Below, piece by piece: positions 1-5,653 of a stretch of 29,396 bases of DNA. A program made the translations under genes and the position numbers. Origin of the DNA: JAWXUT01 sp044426075 (lineage in GTDB: Bacteria; Bacillota; Clostridia; Christensenellales; DTU072); assembly GCA_044426075.1 (NCBI GenBank), contig JAWXUT010000008.1, positions 1 through 29,396 on the forward strand, given 5' to 3'. The notes beneath the pieces are model-generated. The model searched no databases and had not been told where the DNA came from. It worked only from the letters and a program-made list of their open reading frames with translations. Positions within the stretch are counted from its first letter, which is position 1; every line of letters starts with the position of its first letter.

Positions 1-38
1 TATGCGGATGCGGGCGTCAGAGGACTAACGCACCCTAC
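1..38 (+). repeat. Dispersed palindromic repeat, copy 1
   Basis: Repeat of about 38 bp containing the imperfect stem GCGTCAG / CTAACGC. The same 38 bp recur at 91-128. A close relative lies at 29351-29387, a variant in reverse orientation at 29215-29250, and end fragments near 1711-1735 and 3331-3350. It is non-coding and its function is unknown. It looks like a REP-type intergenic element, and it lies at the very edge of the window. Confidence 0.8.
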
Positions 39-90
39 GATTTAATGTTCATCTGCGTTGAAATATACTTTTTTCGTGACACATTTGTTT

Positions 91-128
91 TATGCGGATG
101 CGGGCGTCAGAGGACTAACGCACCCTAC
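91..128 (+). repeat. Dispersed palindromic repeat, copy 2
   Basis: Identical over 38 bp to positions 1-38, exactly 90 bp away. The interval between them shows no recognisable gene. The open frame across 45-284 is made mostly of repeat sequence and has no ribosome binding site. Confidence 0.8.
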
Positions 129-242
129 AATTGTATAGATTATGCGTTTAAACAACAACGACGCTTATATATAATTTTATCCTCAACTTCTTCACTATTC
201 ACTATTACTTATTACTTCCACCCGTCGGGTGGTCCGCGGGTT
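129..242. other. Intergenic spacer with simple-sequence and palindromic pieces
   Basis: No gene is supported here. At about 187-217 is a CTTCTTCACTATT-like stretch whose reverse complement recurs near 29135-29151. It is followed by a short hairpin CACCCG / CGGGTG near 221-233. These are the same kinds of small repeats seen at the far end of the window. Confidence 0.5.
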
Positions 243-328
243 CGCCAAGTTGGGGAATTTAAAACCGCCAAGTTGGGGAATTAAAAACCGCCAAATGGGG
301 GAATTAAAAACCGCCAAGTTGGGGAATT
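243..328 (+). repeat. 23-bp tandem repeat, about four copies
   Basis: Units start at 243, 266, 289 and 312, with core CGCCAAGTTGGGGAATTAAA. The third copy has AAATGGGGG in place of AAGTTGGGG. The array ends 3 bp before the -35 box of the ATPase promoter. Two further copies lie at about 3286-3331, so the unit is dispersed as well as tandem. There are no unique spacers, so it is not CRISPR. Confidence 0.85.
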
Positions 329-331
329 CGC

Positions 332-360
332 TTGACAACGCATAAAAAACGCGTTATAAT
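332..360 (+). promoter_or_regulatory. Sigma-A-type promoter of the AAA_14 ATPase gene
   Basis: TTGACA (332-337), 17-bp spacer, TATAAT (355-360): a perfect consensus match, 30 bp before the start codon. Confidence 0.85.
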
Positions 361-390
361 GGGCAAAACTAATACATTTTGAGGTGAATT

Positions 391-1668
391 ATGGCAAAGT
401 ATAGGGCTAGGATATGTGATGAAATATTGCAAGATAAATTAGAAGGCAAAGGGGCTATTTTGATTGAGGGTCCTAAGTGGTGTGGGAAAACCACAACTGC
501 CGAACAACTTGCAAATAGTGTTTTGTATATGGCGGATCCTATGGCGGTATCAGAAAATAAGGTGTTAGCTGAAATAAATCCAAGTATCATATTAAATGGC
601 AAAGCACCAAGGCTAATAGATGAGTGGCAAATAGCGCCCAAACTATGGGATGCGGTGAGGTTTGAAGTTGATCACAGAGAGCATATGGGTCAATTTATAT
701 TAACTGGTTCAGCCGTGCCAGCAGAAAAAACAAGTATTCAGCATACTGGCACAGGAAGATTTGCGTGGATTTTGATGCGAACAATGAGTTTATACGAATC
801 CAACGAATCAAGTGGAGAAGTTAGTTTACAAACATTATTTAATGCACCAATTGCAATAGCAGGCACAAGCGAAGTACAAATCCAAAAGCTAGCGTTTATG
901 ATATGTAGAGGAGGCTGGCCTAAGGCAATAGATATGAAAAAAAGCGTGGCTTTAGAGCAAGCATTTGATTATTTTGATGCGATAGTAAATGCAGATATAT
1001 CTAGGGTAGATGAAACAATCAGACAAGAGGAACGCACTAAAAGGTTAATGCGAGAATATGCAAGGAATCAGGGAACGCAAATCAGTTTTGAAAATATGCG
1101 TAATAATATGCAAACAAACGATGGAGGCACAATTGATAAAAAAACATTTTCTAGCTATATAGAAGCGTTAAAAAAGATTTTTGTTATTGAGGATATGCCG
1201 GCTTGGAATCCAAATTTGCGTTCTAAAACAGCAATACGCACCACTGATACAAGATATTTTATAGATTCATCAATAGCAACAGCCTCATTAGGATTAGGAC
1301 CAAACGATTTAATTTCAGATTTAAAAACATTTGGCTTTATGTTTGAAACAATGTGTGTTCGCGATTTAAGAGTATATGCAGATAAATTGAAAGGCAAAGT
1401 GTATCACTACAGAGATAAAAGCGGATTAGAGTGCGATGCTGTAGTTCATTTAAGAAACGGCACTTATGGGCTTATTGAAATAAAGCTAGGCGGTGAACAC
1501 TTAATTAATGAAGGTGCTAAAAATCTAGTTACTCTTGCAGACAAAATAGATGACAAAAAAATGAAAAAGCCTGCATTCTTAATGGTTCTAACTGGAACAT
1601 CTCACTATGCCTACAAAAGGCGCGAAGATGGCGTATATGTTGTGCCAATATGTTGCTTAAAAGATTAA
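391..1668 (+). CDS. AAA_14 / DUF4143 ATP-binding protein
   Basis: A 425-residue P-loop ATPase of the AAA_14 plus DUF4143 type. Near residues 27-37 is the Walker A motif GPKWCGKTT, and a Walker B-like RLIDEWQ lies near residue 75. ILTGSAVP follows as the sensor-like strand typical of the family. In the C-terminal DUF4143 part, GLECDAVVHL followed by GLIEIKLGG has the D...ExK spacing of PD-(D/E)xK nuclease-like folds. Whether it cuts DNA is unknown. The start is set by TGAGGTGAATT just before ATG 391, 30 bp after a consensus promoter. The gene is alone between repeat blocks. Such proteins are common, often strain-variable, and their cellular role is not established. Family call is firm; function is open. 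Confidence 0.9.
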   Translation: MAKYRARICDEILQDKLEGKGAILIEGPKWCGKTTTAEQLANSVLYMADPMAVSENKVLAEINPSIILNGKAPRLIDEWQIAPKLWDAVRFEVDHREHMGQFILTGSAVPAEKTSIQHTGTGRFAWILMRTMSLYESNESSGEVSLQTLFNAPIAIAGTSEVQIQKLAFMICRGGWPKAIDMKKSVALEQAFDYFDAIVNADISRVDETIRQEERTKRLMREYARNQGTQISFENMRNNMQTNDGGTIDKKTFSSYIEALKKIFVIEDMPAWNPNLRSKTAIRTTDTRYFIDSSIATASLGLGPNDLISDLKTFGFMFETMCVRDLRVYADKLKGKVYHYRDKSGLECDAVVHLRNGTYGLIEIKLGGEHLINEGAKNLVTLADKIDDKKMKKPAFLMVLTGTSHYAYKRREDGVYVVPICCLKD

Positions 1669-1740
1669 TTTGTTTATCCTTCTGCCGTTGTTTGTGCAAC
1701 TGATAAATCATACAATCGTAGGGTGGTAGTCCCCTTTTTG

Positions 1741-1765
1741 AACTATTAAGAATTTCTTAATAGTT
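1741..1765. repeat. Perfect palindrome with 12-bp arms
   Basis: AACTATTAAGAA, one T, then TTCTTAATAGTT: every arm base pairs. It is A+T-rich. On the plus strand no T-run follows it, so it is not a typical terminator for the ATPase gene. Confidence 0.8.
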
Positions 1766-1772
1766 GCGCTCT

Positions 1773-1848
1773 GCAAGCACCACTTGCAAAATTAATTTCG
1801 CGGAAAGTCACTAAATTAAATTTCAACCTAGTGTAAATCGACCAGTTT
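1773..1848 (+). repeat. 76-bp direct repeat, left copy (flanks rhuM)
   Basis: Matches 3151-3226 in the same orientation with about 4 differences in 76 bases. It starts with a small hairpin GCAAG-CACCA-CTTGC and contains a second, CACTA / TAGTG. With its partner it brackets the complete rhuM gene and its promoter. Confidence 0.85.
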
Positions 1849-1856
1849 AACGCAAC

Positions 1857-1918
1857 AAAAAGAGCCTATAGCTCCACCCAAACCACCCGCACGGGTGACG
1901 GTTTCGCGCCCGACTCTT
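1857..1918 (-). terminator. Probable terminator structure downstream of rhuM
   Basis: Read on the minus strand, AAGAGTC (1918-1912) pairs with GGCTCTT (1866-1860) and encloses a hairpin CACCCG / CGGGTG (1884-1897). A T-run (1861-1857) ends the structure. It lies about 80 bp past the rhuM stop. The long interior makes it unusual for a simple terminator; a structured repeat is the alternative. Confidence 0.5.
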
Positions 1919-1995
1919 CCACAGTAATAGTTTACCACACATCGTGTCAAATGTCAACTTTTTTTGATGTTTTCTCACAAAAATAGCTAAATATT

Positions 1996-3042
1996 TTATA
2001 TTGGTTTAGCTGACTCTTCTAGCTCTAAAAAGCTATCAAAGTCACTTTTAAATAGCTTATCTTGCACTATTCTGTACTTTTCAAACTCACTATGAGCAAA
2101 GGCTTTTGCGACTTCTGCACTAACCTTGCCCGCATTGTGCAATATTTCGTGTTCGTTAAACTCTAAAAATTTATTTAATCGTATTGCCCAATCTTCCATG
2201 GTCATTGGCATATGCCTGCTTGCTTGATATTCGGCGTAGTCAAGATACATTGTAACTATCTTTTCTAACGAATAAAGTTCCTCTTGCAAAAGGTAGTTTT
2301 TTGCAATTTCAACATCAAACTTCTGGATTTTTCCGTGCGGTGCCTTCTCCCATGATGTTAAACCCATATGTGGCTTTTCTGCGTTTGCCCTAGCCATAAT
2401 AAGCTCAGATGCAGTATGCCTATGTATAGCCCAATGTAGTTTGTTTTGAACATTTGAAAAAAACTTTTTTGTTGCGCTAGCTGTGATATCATAATCTAAT
2501 GCTGTGGCATAAATGTCTGTAATCTTTTGATAAAATTTTCGCTCCGATAACCTGATTTCTCTAATTTCTTGCAATAACTTATCAAAATATTCTTCAGTAA
2601 GTATCGAGCCACCACTTTTAAGCCTTGCAGTATCCATTGCCCAGCCTTTTATAGTGTAATCTTTTGCAATCTTATTAACCCATTTTCTAAACTGCACCGC
2701 TCTATCGCTATTAACTTTAAACCCTACTGCAATTATCATTTGCAGATTATAGTGCATCACTTCTCTAAAAACTTCTCTATTTCCCTCTTTTTGAACTATC
2801 CGGAAATTCCGGATAGTTGATATCTCGTCAAGCTCACCATCTTTAAAAATATTTTTTATATGCTCATTTATCGTTCTAACATCTACATCATATAACGTTG
2901 CCAGCATCTTTTGGGTAAGCCAAATGTTTTCATCTTCATATCGCATTTCTATATTACTAGCATCGGCTCCGGTGCTTGCAATAAAAGTCAAGTATTCGGC
3001 CGTTGAACTTCTTATAATATCCACCTTTTCATTCTTTTTCAT
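1996..3042 (-). CDS. RhuM family protein
   Basis: A 348-residue protein of the virulence RhuM family (named from Salmonella; biochemical role unknown). Its N-terminal half has the family signature: IWLTQKMLATLYDVD, a likely helix-turn-helix-like segment, then NFRIVQKEGNREV, HYNLQMIIAVGFKVNS and FRKWVNKIAKDY. The C-terminal half is helical with no recognised catalytic motif. The start at 3042 is chosen because TTAAGGAG lies just upstream and a TTTACA-17-TATACT promoter precedes it; an upstream extension would run through the promoter. RhuM genes often sit in genomic islands or beside restriction systems, but none is visible here. The whole transcription unit lies between two 76-bp direct repeats, which suggests it arrived or can leave as a unit (inference). 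Confidence 0.9.
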   Translation of the reverse strand: MKKNEKVDIIRSSTAEYLTFIASTGADASNIEMRYEDENIWLTQKMLATLYDVDVRTINEHIKNIFKDGELDEISTIRNFRIVQKEGNREVFREVMHYNLQMIIAVGFKVNSDRAVQFRKWVNKIAKDYTIKGWAMDTARLKSGGSILTEEYFDKLLQEIREIRLSERKFYQKITDIYATALDYDITASATKKFFSNVQNKLHWAIHRHTASELIMARANAEKPHMGLTSWEKAPHGKIQKFDVEIAKNYLLQEELYSLEKIVTMYLDYAEYQASRHMPMTMEDWAIRLNKFLEFNEHEILHNAGKVSAEVAKAFAHSEFEKYRIVQDKLFKSDFDSFLELEESAKPI

Positions 3043-3069
3043 CGCACTTAACTCCTTAACATTTTCTAT

Positions 3070-3098
3070 AGTATATACTATTTTGTAAATAATGTAAA
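3070..3098 (-). promoter_or_regulatory. Promoter of rhuM
   Basis: On the minus strand TTTACA (3098-3093), 17-bp spacer, TATACT (3075-3070), 27 bp before the chosen ATG. AAGGAG lies between them. Confidence 0.7.
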
Positions 3099-3150
3099 GA
3101 AAAAATTTTTCTACAATAAAATAACATTTGCAATCAGCCGATAAAATTTT

Positions 3151-3226
3151 GCAAGCACCACTTGCAGAATAAGTTTCGCGGAAAGTCACTAAATTAAATT
3201 TAAACCTAGTGTAAATCGACCAGTTT
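3151..3226 (+). repeat. 76-bp direct repeat, right copy (flanks rhuM)
   Basis: Partner of 1773-1848, same orientation, about 95% identical. Its end-to-end distance from the left copy is 1378 bp, which would be the size of a repeat-to-repeat excision or duplication unit. Confidence 0.85.
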
Positions 3227-3285
3227 GATCTAACGGAATTCAGTAACATTAAAAATTAAAAATAAATCAACACCTTGCCCAAACC

Positions 3286-3331
3286 TGCCAAATAGAGGAA
3301 TTAAAAACCGCCAAGTTGGGGAATTTAAATC
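3286..3331 (+). repeat. 23-bp repeat, two further copies
   Basis: One diverged unit (TGCCAAATAGAGGAATTAAA) and one close unit (CGCCAAGTTGGGGAATTTAAA) of the repeat at 243-328, followed at once by a fragment of the GTAGGGTG repeat. The two repeat families are side by side here, as they are near position 240. Confidence 0.75.
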
Positions 3332-3374
3332 ATACAATCGTAGGGTGCATTTCACCATTTGTTCGACGATTACA

Positions 3375-3735
3375 CCCACCAACGACGCGAACGGGCAAAT
3401 TGGATGCACACAAAACACCCATTCCAAAAAATTGCAATTTGTGCAAAAATTTGGAATAGGATTTTACATCAATCAAAAACTTGCACTTATTCTAACTAAT
3501 AAACTGCAATAGAAGTCGTGTAAAAAGCCAGAGATTGCGTATATAACAAACAAACCCACCAACGAACTCGCGAGCGGGCAAATTGGATGCACACAAAACA
3601 CTCATTCCAAAAAATTGCAATTTGTGCAAAAAATTGGAATAGGATTTTACATCAATCAAAAACTTGCACTTATTCTCACTAATAAACTGCAATACAAGTC
3701 GTGTAAAAAGCCGTAGTTTGCGTGCACAACGAAGC
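3375..3735 (+). repeat. 180-bp tandem duplication, two copies
   Basis: Copy 1 begins at 3375 and copy 2 at 3555; both start CCCACCAACGA. They stay closely similar across about 175 bp, with a 3-base length difference near the start. Each contains an A+T-rich inverted repeat ATTCCAAAAAATTGCAA / TGCAAAAAATTGGAAT, and each ends in the GTAAAAAGCC motif that also forms the ends of the downstream inverted-repeat elements. Confidence 0.8.
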
Positions 3736-3831
3736 GAACGCCCAATTTAAAAAATCCTAATGTATAAGTAATACCTGAATTTTTAAAATTGGGCGCTCGT
3801 GATGTTGTGTGCGTGAAATACGGCTTTTTAC
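3703..3831. repeat. Long inverted-repeat element 1 (shared-end hairpin)
   Basis: Left arm begins GTAAAAAGCCGTA (3703) and right arm ends TACGGCTTTTTAC (3831). The arms pair imperfectly over about 54 bp, including GCACAAC / GTTGTGT and CGCCCAATTT / AAATTGGGCG, around a short loop centred near 3767. GGCTTTTT at both outer ends would also allow it to act as a bidirectional terminator. Confidence 0.8.
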
Positions 3832-3832
3832 C

Positions 3833-3961
3833 GTAAAAACGCGTAGTTTGCGTACATAACAATAAAACCCCCACCCGACCGGCACGAATATTACTAGGCG
3901 TAAATGAGTGCTGGGCGGGCGGGGGTTTTTGAAGTTAGGTGCGTAAAATACGTGTTTTTAC
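3833..3961. repeat. Long inverted-repeat element 2, overlaps the rubrerythrin-fusion stop
   Basis: Left arm begins GTAAAAACGCGTAGTTTGCG (3833) and right arm ends TACGTGTTTTTAC (3961). The inner stem is G+C-rich (ACCCCCACCCG / GGGCGGGGGT near 3867-3935). Its ends match element 1 while its interior differs, so the ends define a family. The terminal GTAAAAA carries the TAA stop of the minus-strand gene ending at 3958. It probably also terminates that transcript. Confidence 0.8.
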
Positions 3962-5142
3962 TTGAAGTAGCGGGTTAAAAGGCCTAAGAACGCCTTCCCA
4001 TGTCTCGCTTCATCACGTGCCATTTCGTGAACGGTGTCGTGGATTGCATCTAGGTTAGCAGCTTTTGCGCGTTTTGCTAGGTCAAATTTACCAGCGGTTG
4101 CGCCATTTTCTGCAGCTACACGTAGCTCTAGGTTCTTTTTAGTTGAATCTGTAACTACTTCGCCTAATAATTCTGCAAATTTAGCAGCGTGCTCTGCTTC
4201 TTCAAAAGCAGCTTTTTCGTAGTACATACCTACTTCTGGATAACCCTCTCTGTGTGCTACACGAGCCATTGCTAGGTACATACCTACTTCTGTGCATTCG
4301 CCTTCAAAGTTTGCTTTTAGATCTGCGATGATATCAGCGCTAACACCTTGTGCTACTCCGATAACGTGTTCTGCAGCCCAGCTCAATTCACCAGATTGCT
4401 CTTTAAATTTTTCGCTTGGAACCTTGCAGGTTGGGCAGAAAGCTGGTGCGCTATCGCCTTCGTGTACATAACCACATACTGAACATACAAATTTTTTCAT
4501 TGTTGATACTCCTTCGTTTATAATTTTTTTAACTTCGGTTGAACCGTTTAGTTGCTTTTTAAAATCGCTTGCGCCGTGCTTACAAATTGGGCAAACTATG
4601 TCTTTAGGAAGTGCGCCTTTGTGTACATAACCACAAATTTCGCAAACCCACGCTTCGCCCTCAACCACTGGTTTTGGGGCTACTTTTACGTTGCTATGAT
4701 AGTAGGCATATGTAAGTGGAATACCACCCTCACCCTCTACTTGTGCGGATATTGTGCACACAAACTGTGTATGTGTACCCATATCAATTGCATCAATAAC
4801 ATCTAAGTCTAGGTAACCAATAACGCCTTTTATAGGTGCTAAAATGCCACTTGGCAAACTTTTTGCATAAAACCCAGCAAACTTATCTACATTTTTACCC
4901 GATTGAAATCCAAAGTGTTTAATTGTATCAAATGCAACAGTTTGACTTAAAATTGACACACACGCTTTGCTGCTTGACATAATGTAGTCGTGCGTTAAAT
5001 TTGCCTTGTTAACAGTTATGCTAACCTTTTCTGGCGAACTTGTTTGTTGCAAAACTGTGTTAATCATACACCCATTTTGTTTACCTTTATCACTTGCGGA
5101 TAATACATATAATCCATAACTAATTTTAAATAATAAACTCAT
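3958..5142 (-). CDS. Flavin reductase–rubredoxin–reverse rubrerythrin fusion (NADH peroxidase type)
   Basis: A 394-residue fusion. Residues 1 to about 155 are an FMN-binding flavin-reductase domain like the N-terminus of high-molecular-weight rubredoxin (Hrb). Residues about 165-200 are a rubredoxin-like Fe site (CEIC...CPIC). From M215 a complete reverse rubrerythrin follows: rubredoxin (CSVC...CPTC), then a diiron domain with GECTEVGMY, EEAEHAAK, AAENGAT and DEARHGK ligand segments. In Moorella, Hrb passes NADH electrons to rubrerythrin or FprA, so the fusion could be a one-chain cytoplasmic NADH peroxidase (inference). The join at codon 215 keeps an AAGGAG site 8 bases before an in-frame ATG (4500), so rubrerythrin may also be made alone. 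It overlaps the ribosome binding site region of the upstream perR, suggesting coupling. The TAA stop lies in an inverted-repeat element. Confidence 0.9.
   Translation of the reverse strand: MSLLFKISYGLYVLSASDKGKQNGCMINTVLQQTSSPEKVSITVNKANLTHDYIMSSSKACVSILSQTVAFDTIKHFGFQSGKNVDKFAGFYAKSLPSGILAPIKGVIGYLDLDVIDAIDMGTHTQFVCTISAQVEGEGGIPLTYAYYHSNVKVAPKPVVEGEAWVCEICGYVHKGALPKDIVCPICKHGASDFKKQLNGSTEVKKIINEGVSTMKKFVCSVCGYVHEGDSAPAFCPTCKVPSEKFKEQSGELSWAAEHVIGVAQGVSADIIADLKANFEGECTEVGMYLAMARVAHREGYPEVGMYYEKAAFEEAEHAAKFAELLGEVVTDSTKKNLELRVAAENGATAGKFDLAKRAKAANLDAIHDTVHEMARDEARHGKAFLGLLTRYFK
4498..4512 (-). promoter_or_regulatory. Internal ribosome binding site and ATG of the rubrerythrin module
   Basis: On the minus strand AAGGAG, then TATCAACA, then ATG (4500-4498), in frame inside the fusion gene. 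The encoded module begins MKKFVCSVCGYVHEGD, as stand-alone rubrerythrins of clostridia do, and would be 180 residues. This looks like the retained start signal of a formerly separate gene. Confidence 0.7.
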
Positions 5143-5143
5143 T

Positions 5144-5530
5144 TTACATCTCCTCTTCTTTTAAACATTGCTCGCATACGCCGCTAAACAATACTTCTGC
5201 ACTGTCAATTTTAATATGCTTGCCTTGTTCAATTGCCGCTAGCACTCCCGCAAATATCTTGTCACCAATATCAACTATGGTTCCACAATGTTTGCAACTC
5301 ATATGCGCGTGCATAGATAACGTTCTGTCATATCTATCTGCGCCACCCGCAATTTGTATATGCTTTATTTTGCTCGCACTAGATAACTGCCCCAACAACC
5401 TATAAACTGTGCCTAAACTTATGTTTGGAACATCGGCTTTTGCACGCATAAAAATTGTTTCTGCCGTTGGATGGTCACAACTTGAATGCACCACTTTTAA
5501 CACTGCTTGACTTTGTAATGTATTTCGCAT
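5144..5530 (-). CDS. perR: Fur-family peroxide-stress repressor, PerR-like
   Basis: A 128-residue Fur/PerR regulator. The winged-helix half includes HPTAETIF and NISLGTVYRLLGQL. The metal-binding half has RYD followed by HAH, matching the Asp/His regulatory metal site of PerR, and two CxxC pairs (CKHC, CEQC) for structural zinc. The N-terminus is short, as in many clostridial PerR proteins. Its stop lies 1 base from the start of the flavin reductase–rubrerythrin fusion, whose GAGGAG lies inside the perR end, so the two form a translationally coupled peroxide-defence operon. PerR-type repressors lose DNA binding when His ligands are oxidised by peroxide. The start has AAGGAG just upstream (ATG 5530). 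PerR rather than Fur or Zur is favoured by the neighbour and the RYD residue. Confidence 0.85.
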   Translation of the reverse strand: MRNTLQSQAVLKVVHSSCDHPTAETIFMRAKADVPNISLGTVYRLLGQLSSASKIKHIQIAGGADRYDRTLSMHAHMSCKHCGTIVDIGDKIFAGVLAAIEQGKHIKIDSAEVLFSGVCEQCLKEEEM

Positions 5531-5554
5531 ATGACTCCTTAATAGTAATAGTTC

Positions 5555-5590
5555 TTATTTAGATTATATCACATAAAAAAAATAAGTCAA
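5555..5590 (-). promoter_or_regulatory. perR promoter with a candidate PerR box
   Basis: On the minus strand TTGACT (5590-5585), 16-bp spacer, TATAAT (5568-5563). Overlapping the -10, bases 5569-5555 read ATATAATCTAAATAA, about 10 of 14 matches to the PerR box TTATAATnATTATAA. Autoregulation is inferred. Confidence 0.6.
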
Positions 5591-5610
5591 CCATTTATTG
5601 AAAACTTTTA

Positions 5611-5648
5611 TAAAAAAAGCTGTAAAAAATATTTTCTTTACAGCTGAT
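5611..5648 (-). terminator. Rho-independent terminator of the symporter gene
   Basis: Hairpin AGCTGTAAA / TTTACAGCT (5618-5645) flanked by A-run and T-run. On the minus strand it ends in a T7 tract just past the symporter stop. Confidence 0.85.
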
Positions 5649-5653
5649 TTTTA

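Larger units (their letters stand above)
1669..1995. other. Repeat-rich intergenic region between the ATPase and rhuM
   Basis: No gene is supported in these 327 bases. In order it holds a truncated end of the dispersed GTAGGGTG repeat (about 1711-1735), a perfect 12-bp-arm palindrome (1741-1765), one copy of the 76-bp direct repeat (1773-1848) and a terminator-like structure reading on the minus strand (1857-1918). Confidence 0.6.
3043..3957. other. 915-bp non-coding, repeat-dense region
   Basis: No credible gene. The short minus-strand frames here lack ribosome binding sites and translate repeat DNA. Contents in order are the rhuM promoter, the right 76-bp direct repeat (3151-3226), two 23-bp repeat units (3286-3331), a fragment of the GTAGGGTG repeat, a 180-bp tandem duplication (3375 to about 3735) and two inverted-repeat elements (3703-3831 and 3833-3961). 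Confidence 0.7.

Noticed and set aside
45..284. 79-codon frame at the window start
   Set aside because: Spans the dispersed repeat and the 23-bp tandem array with no ribosome binding site.
243..328. CRISPR-like short repeats
   Set aside because: The 23-bp units are directly tandem with no unique spacers, and no cas gene is present.
391..3042. AAA_14 ATPase plus RhuM as a two-gene defence system
   Set aside because: They are on opposite strands, each with its own promoter and separated by repeats; no restriction, toxin or phage-defence partner is visible.
3230..3874. Three minus-strand open frames of 65-72 codons
   Set aside because: They translate the repeat DNA, have no ribosome binding sites, and two overlap each other across the duplication.
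3703..3961. Integron attC sites (hairpins with GTTAGGT / GTTGTGT near the arms)
   Set aside because: GTTAGGT fits GTTRRRY in element 2, but element 1 has GTTGTGT and the left partners do not fit RYYYAAC. The elements are adjacent with no cassettes, and no integrase is present.
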